DNA of 6,697 nt. It comes from Actinomycetota bacterium (GTDB taxonomy: Bacteria; Actinomycetota; Acidimicrobiia; IMCC26256; PALSA-610). Below the pieces are notes generated by a model that worked only from the letters and a program-made list of their open reading frames with translations, made no database searches and was not told the DNA's origin. The stretch is from assembly GCA_030839005.1 (NCBI GenBank), contig JAUZEM010000301.1, positions 1-6,697 on the forward strand, given 5' to 3'. Of this stretch, positions 4,733 through 6,697 are shown one piece after another; the first letter of the stretch is position 1; every line of letters starts with the position of its first letter. Made by a program: the position numbers and the translations under genes.

Positions 4733-6697
4733 GTGATCCGCTTGAATGCTGCCGTGCCCGATCTCGGAGACGGCTATTCGTTGGCCGTCGGTCCGCTGCA
4801 GGTGACGGTAACGGCTTCGGGCGAGTTGCGGATCGGTTGGGACGAGTCTGATTGGCTCGGACCGGGCCGGTTGGTCGCCCCGAATGCCTCGGCCGCGGAA
4901 CGGGTCTCGGCGTCCGCGAACACCGTGAGGGTCGAATCGGATTGGCTCGTCGCCGAGATACGTGCGCTCGCGGACGCGCCGGTCGTGGTCCTGCGTTTGG
5001 AGGCGACCGAGTCGCGCCGCGGTATTGCGACCGACGGTTTCGCGCACCCGGCCGTCGCGTGGCGGTTCGATCCACTCCGCCGGGCCGAGGGCGGTGCGCC
5101 GGAAGGCCTGCGGGCGTTCGGATTCCAGTACACCGAGTTCGCGCTGCCGGTGTTCAGTGATGCGGCGATGGCCAAGTGGCGACTGTTGGGATTCCGTCCC
5201 GCGGTTGTCATGCCCCTCGGCCTTGTCGCGTCCGACGGTCGCACGATGTTGCTGGCTCCGCTGGACACATTTCACGAGCAAGTCATCGCGGTGCCCGCCG
5301 GGTCGGACGAGTCCGGCGCGGGCGTTCGTGCGGGCTGGCACGGCGATATCGACGACGTGCCGGCCGGATTCGCGACCGAGCTCGCGGTCATCGCCGGCGA
5401 CGGCGCCCGCGACTGTTTCGCGCGGTGGGCGCAACTCCTGCGGTCGGCGTCGGGCGTGCCGGCGCCGGAACGCGACGCCGACGTCCTCGGCACTCGATTG
5501 TCCTACTGGACCGACAACGGCAGCGCGTATTGGTATCGCACCGAAGCCGGCCTCGACGCGGCATCGACGATCGTCGCTGCAGTCGAAGACCTCGAGGCGC
5601 GCGGCGTTCCCGTGGGTTCAGTTCAGCTCGACTCGTGGTGGTACCCCCACGAGGTGTTGCGTCCGTTCGACACCGATGAATGGGAAGTCCCGCCGACCGG
5701 CATGATCGTGTGGGAGCCCCGCGCGGACGTGCTCCCCGACGGCGTCAACGCGCTGCGCGACCGGCTCGGTCGACGGCCTCTGATCGCGCACTGCCGTCAC
5801 CTCTCCGCGCAGTCACCGTACGCCGACGACCTCAGCATGTGGATCGACGGGGACCGCGCGCATCCCCAAGACGACGAGCTGTACTCCCGGCTGCTCGATC
5901 AAGCCGTTGCCTGGGGCGTCGAAGTATTCGAGCACGACTGGTTGATCGAGTGCTTTCTCGGGGTGCGCCAGCTGCGGTCCGTCGGCCGCGCCGCGGCCTG
6001 GCAGGAGGGCATCGACGCCGGCCTCGCTGCCCGGAACCTGCGCGCGCAATGGTGCATGGCCTCGCCCGCCGACTTCGCACAAACAACTCGTCTTCGCAAC
6101 GTGACGTCGATCCGCACGAGCGGCGACCACGGCTACCTGGTCGGACCCGAGGTGCTGTGGGCGTGGTTCCTGCATACCAACGTCATGGCCCGAGCACTCG
6201 GACTCTGGCCGTACAAGGACGTGTTCCACTCGACGAGAAGGTCCGAAACCCGCGAAGTCGAAGCCTTGCTCGCCGCCCTGTCGGCGGGACCGGTAGGTGT
6301 CGGTGACCGGATCGGCGAGGCCGACGTCGAGCTCATCCGTCGGACGTGTCGCGCCGACGGCGTGCTCGTGCGTCCCGACGTTCCCGTTGCGGCGATCGAT
6401 CGGGCGGCGTTCGCCGCACCCGTGTGGTCGGGCGAGCCGCTCGTCGGCGCGACGCACACGCAGCATTCGGCCGGCCGCTGGGGCTACGTCGCATCGCTCA
6501 ACGTCGCAATCGACAAGCAGCCGCACGAAGCACGGGTTGCGTTCACCGACCTCGGAGAAGATCGTCCGCACACCGAATCGGTGGCGGTGTTCGATTGGCG
6601 CAACCGGCGCGTCGACGTCGTCGCCGCCGACGGTGCGTACGACGTCGGGCTCGAGCCCGCGGGATGGGACTATCGGGTACTGGCACCGGTACTGCCC
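4733..6697 (+). CDS. GH36 / raffinose-synthase-like glycoside hydrolase, 3' truncated
   Basis: The frame is open for 655 codons to the right edge. The layout fits clan GH-D: an N-terminal beta-rich domain (to about residue 250), a TIM barrel (about 255-500), and a C-terminal beta-rich part. Landmarks are WTDNG at 259-263, QLDSWWYP at 298-305 (comparable to the DDGW strand), FEHDWL with candidate nucleophile Asp402, RTSGDHGY with candidate acid/base Asp465, then FHS at 498-500, LSAGPVGVGDRIG at 516-528 and an ADG at 541-543. The last three resemble the raffinose synthase segment FHS...AISGGPVYVSDSPG...LPDG. The substrate is probably an alpha-galactoside or other alpha-glycoside, but this is inferred. 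There is no signal peptide. No in-frame ATG exists near the start; GTG 4733 is chosen, with GTG 4718, TTG 4742 and GTG 4754 as alternatives, and the Shine-Dalgarno is weak. It begins 77 bases after the HNH gene. Confidence 0.82.
   Translation, partial: MIRLNAAVPDLGDGYSLAVGPLQVTVTASGELRIGWDESDWLGPGRLVAPNASAAERVSASANTVRVESDWLVAEIRALADAPVVVLRLEATESRRGIATDGFAHPAVAWRFDPLRRAEGGAPEGLRAFGFQYTEFALPVFSDAAMAKWRLLGFRPAVVMPLGLVASDGRTMLLAPLDTFHEQVIAVPAGSDESGAGVRAGWHGDIDDVPAGFATELAVIAGDGARDCFARWAQLLRSASGVPAPERDADVLGTRLSYWTDNGSAYWYRTEAGLDAASTIVAAVEDLEARGVPVGSVQLDSWWYPHEVLRPFDTDEWEVPPTGMIVWEPRADVLPDGVNALRDRLGRRPLIAHCRHLSAQSPYADDLSMWIDGDRAHPQDDELYSRLLDQAVAWGVEVFEHDWLIECFLGVRQLRSVGRAAAWQEGIDAGLAARNLRAQWCMASPADFAQTTRLRNVTSIRTSGDHGYLVGPEVLWAWFLHTNVMARALGLWPYKDVFHSTRRSETREVEALLAALSAGPVGVGDRIGEADVELIRRTCRADGVLVRPDVPVAAIDRAAFAAPVWSGEPLVGATHTQHSAGRWGYVASLNVAIDKQPHEARVAFTDLGEDRPHTESVAVFDWRNRRVDVVAADGAYDVGLEPAGWDYRVLAPVLP

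Noticed and set aside
4656..4851. C-terminal extension of the HNH protein beyond the family-typical end
   Set aside because: This stretch is read only because of the frameshift, is low-complexity and overlaps the start of the next gene by 119 bases.
4962..5705. Plus-strand open frames within the right part of the window (also 5176-5679 and 5680-6306)
   Set aside because: They are Arg/Ser-rich shadows. The overlapping frame from 4733 has glycoside-hydrolase motifs and no stop through 6697. The minus-strand frames at 4667-5434 and 5813-6571 are rejected for the same reason.

Overview
The window is very GC-rich, with GC-biased third codon positions and the arginine/alanine-rich antisense shadow frames that come with them. 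The gene families present (acyl-CoA synthetase plus FadE-type acyl-CoA dehydrogenase, EstB-like serine hydrolase, DUF222-HNH endonuclease with a LexA-type box) point to a high-GC actinobacterium. Acidimicrobiia or a Mycobacterium-like relative would fit, but the sequence alone does not settle the lineage.

Layout. (1) Positions 2-1129 (+) hold the C-terminal three quarters of an AMP-forming acyl-CoA synthetase, cut by the left edge. (2) Positions 1122-2306 (+) hold an acyl-CoA dehydrogenase that overlaps the synthetase by 8 bases, so the two are probably translationally coupled: one activates a carboxylic acid to its CoA thioester and the other introduces the alpha-beta double bond. (3) Positions 2279-3430 (-) encode a beta-lactamase-fold serine hydrolase (esterase class). 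It converges on the dehydrogenase with a 28-base 3' overlap that contains a perfect GC hairpin. (4) Positions 3431-3576 are a 146-base divergent intergenic region with plausible leaderless promoters in both directions. (5) Positions 3577-4655 (+) hold a DUF222-HNH endonuclease gene whose start codon lies inside a near-consensus actinobacterial SOS box. It carries a frameshift inside the HNH motif. (6) From 4733 (+) to the right edge runs an uninterrupted reading frame of 655 codons with no stop in the window. It looks like a divergent clan GH-D (GH36 / raffinose-synthase-like) glycoside hydrolase.

How the genes relate. Genes 1 and 2 form a clear catabolic pair. The hydrolase is transcribed towards them and could release an acid for the pair, but nothing in the sequence proves this. 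The HNH gene is a DNA-damage-regulated, probably mobile-type element unrelated to metabolism. The GH36-like gene begins 77 bases after it and may belong to a further operon to the right. The most interesting items are the GH36-like gene, which is easy to miss because it has no ATG start and no stop in the window, its altered nucleophile motif, and the SOS-box/leaderless-start arrangement on a frameshifted HNH gene. No CRISPR array, tRNA, rRNA or insertion sequence was seen.
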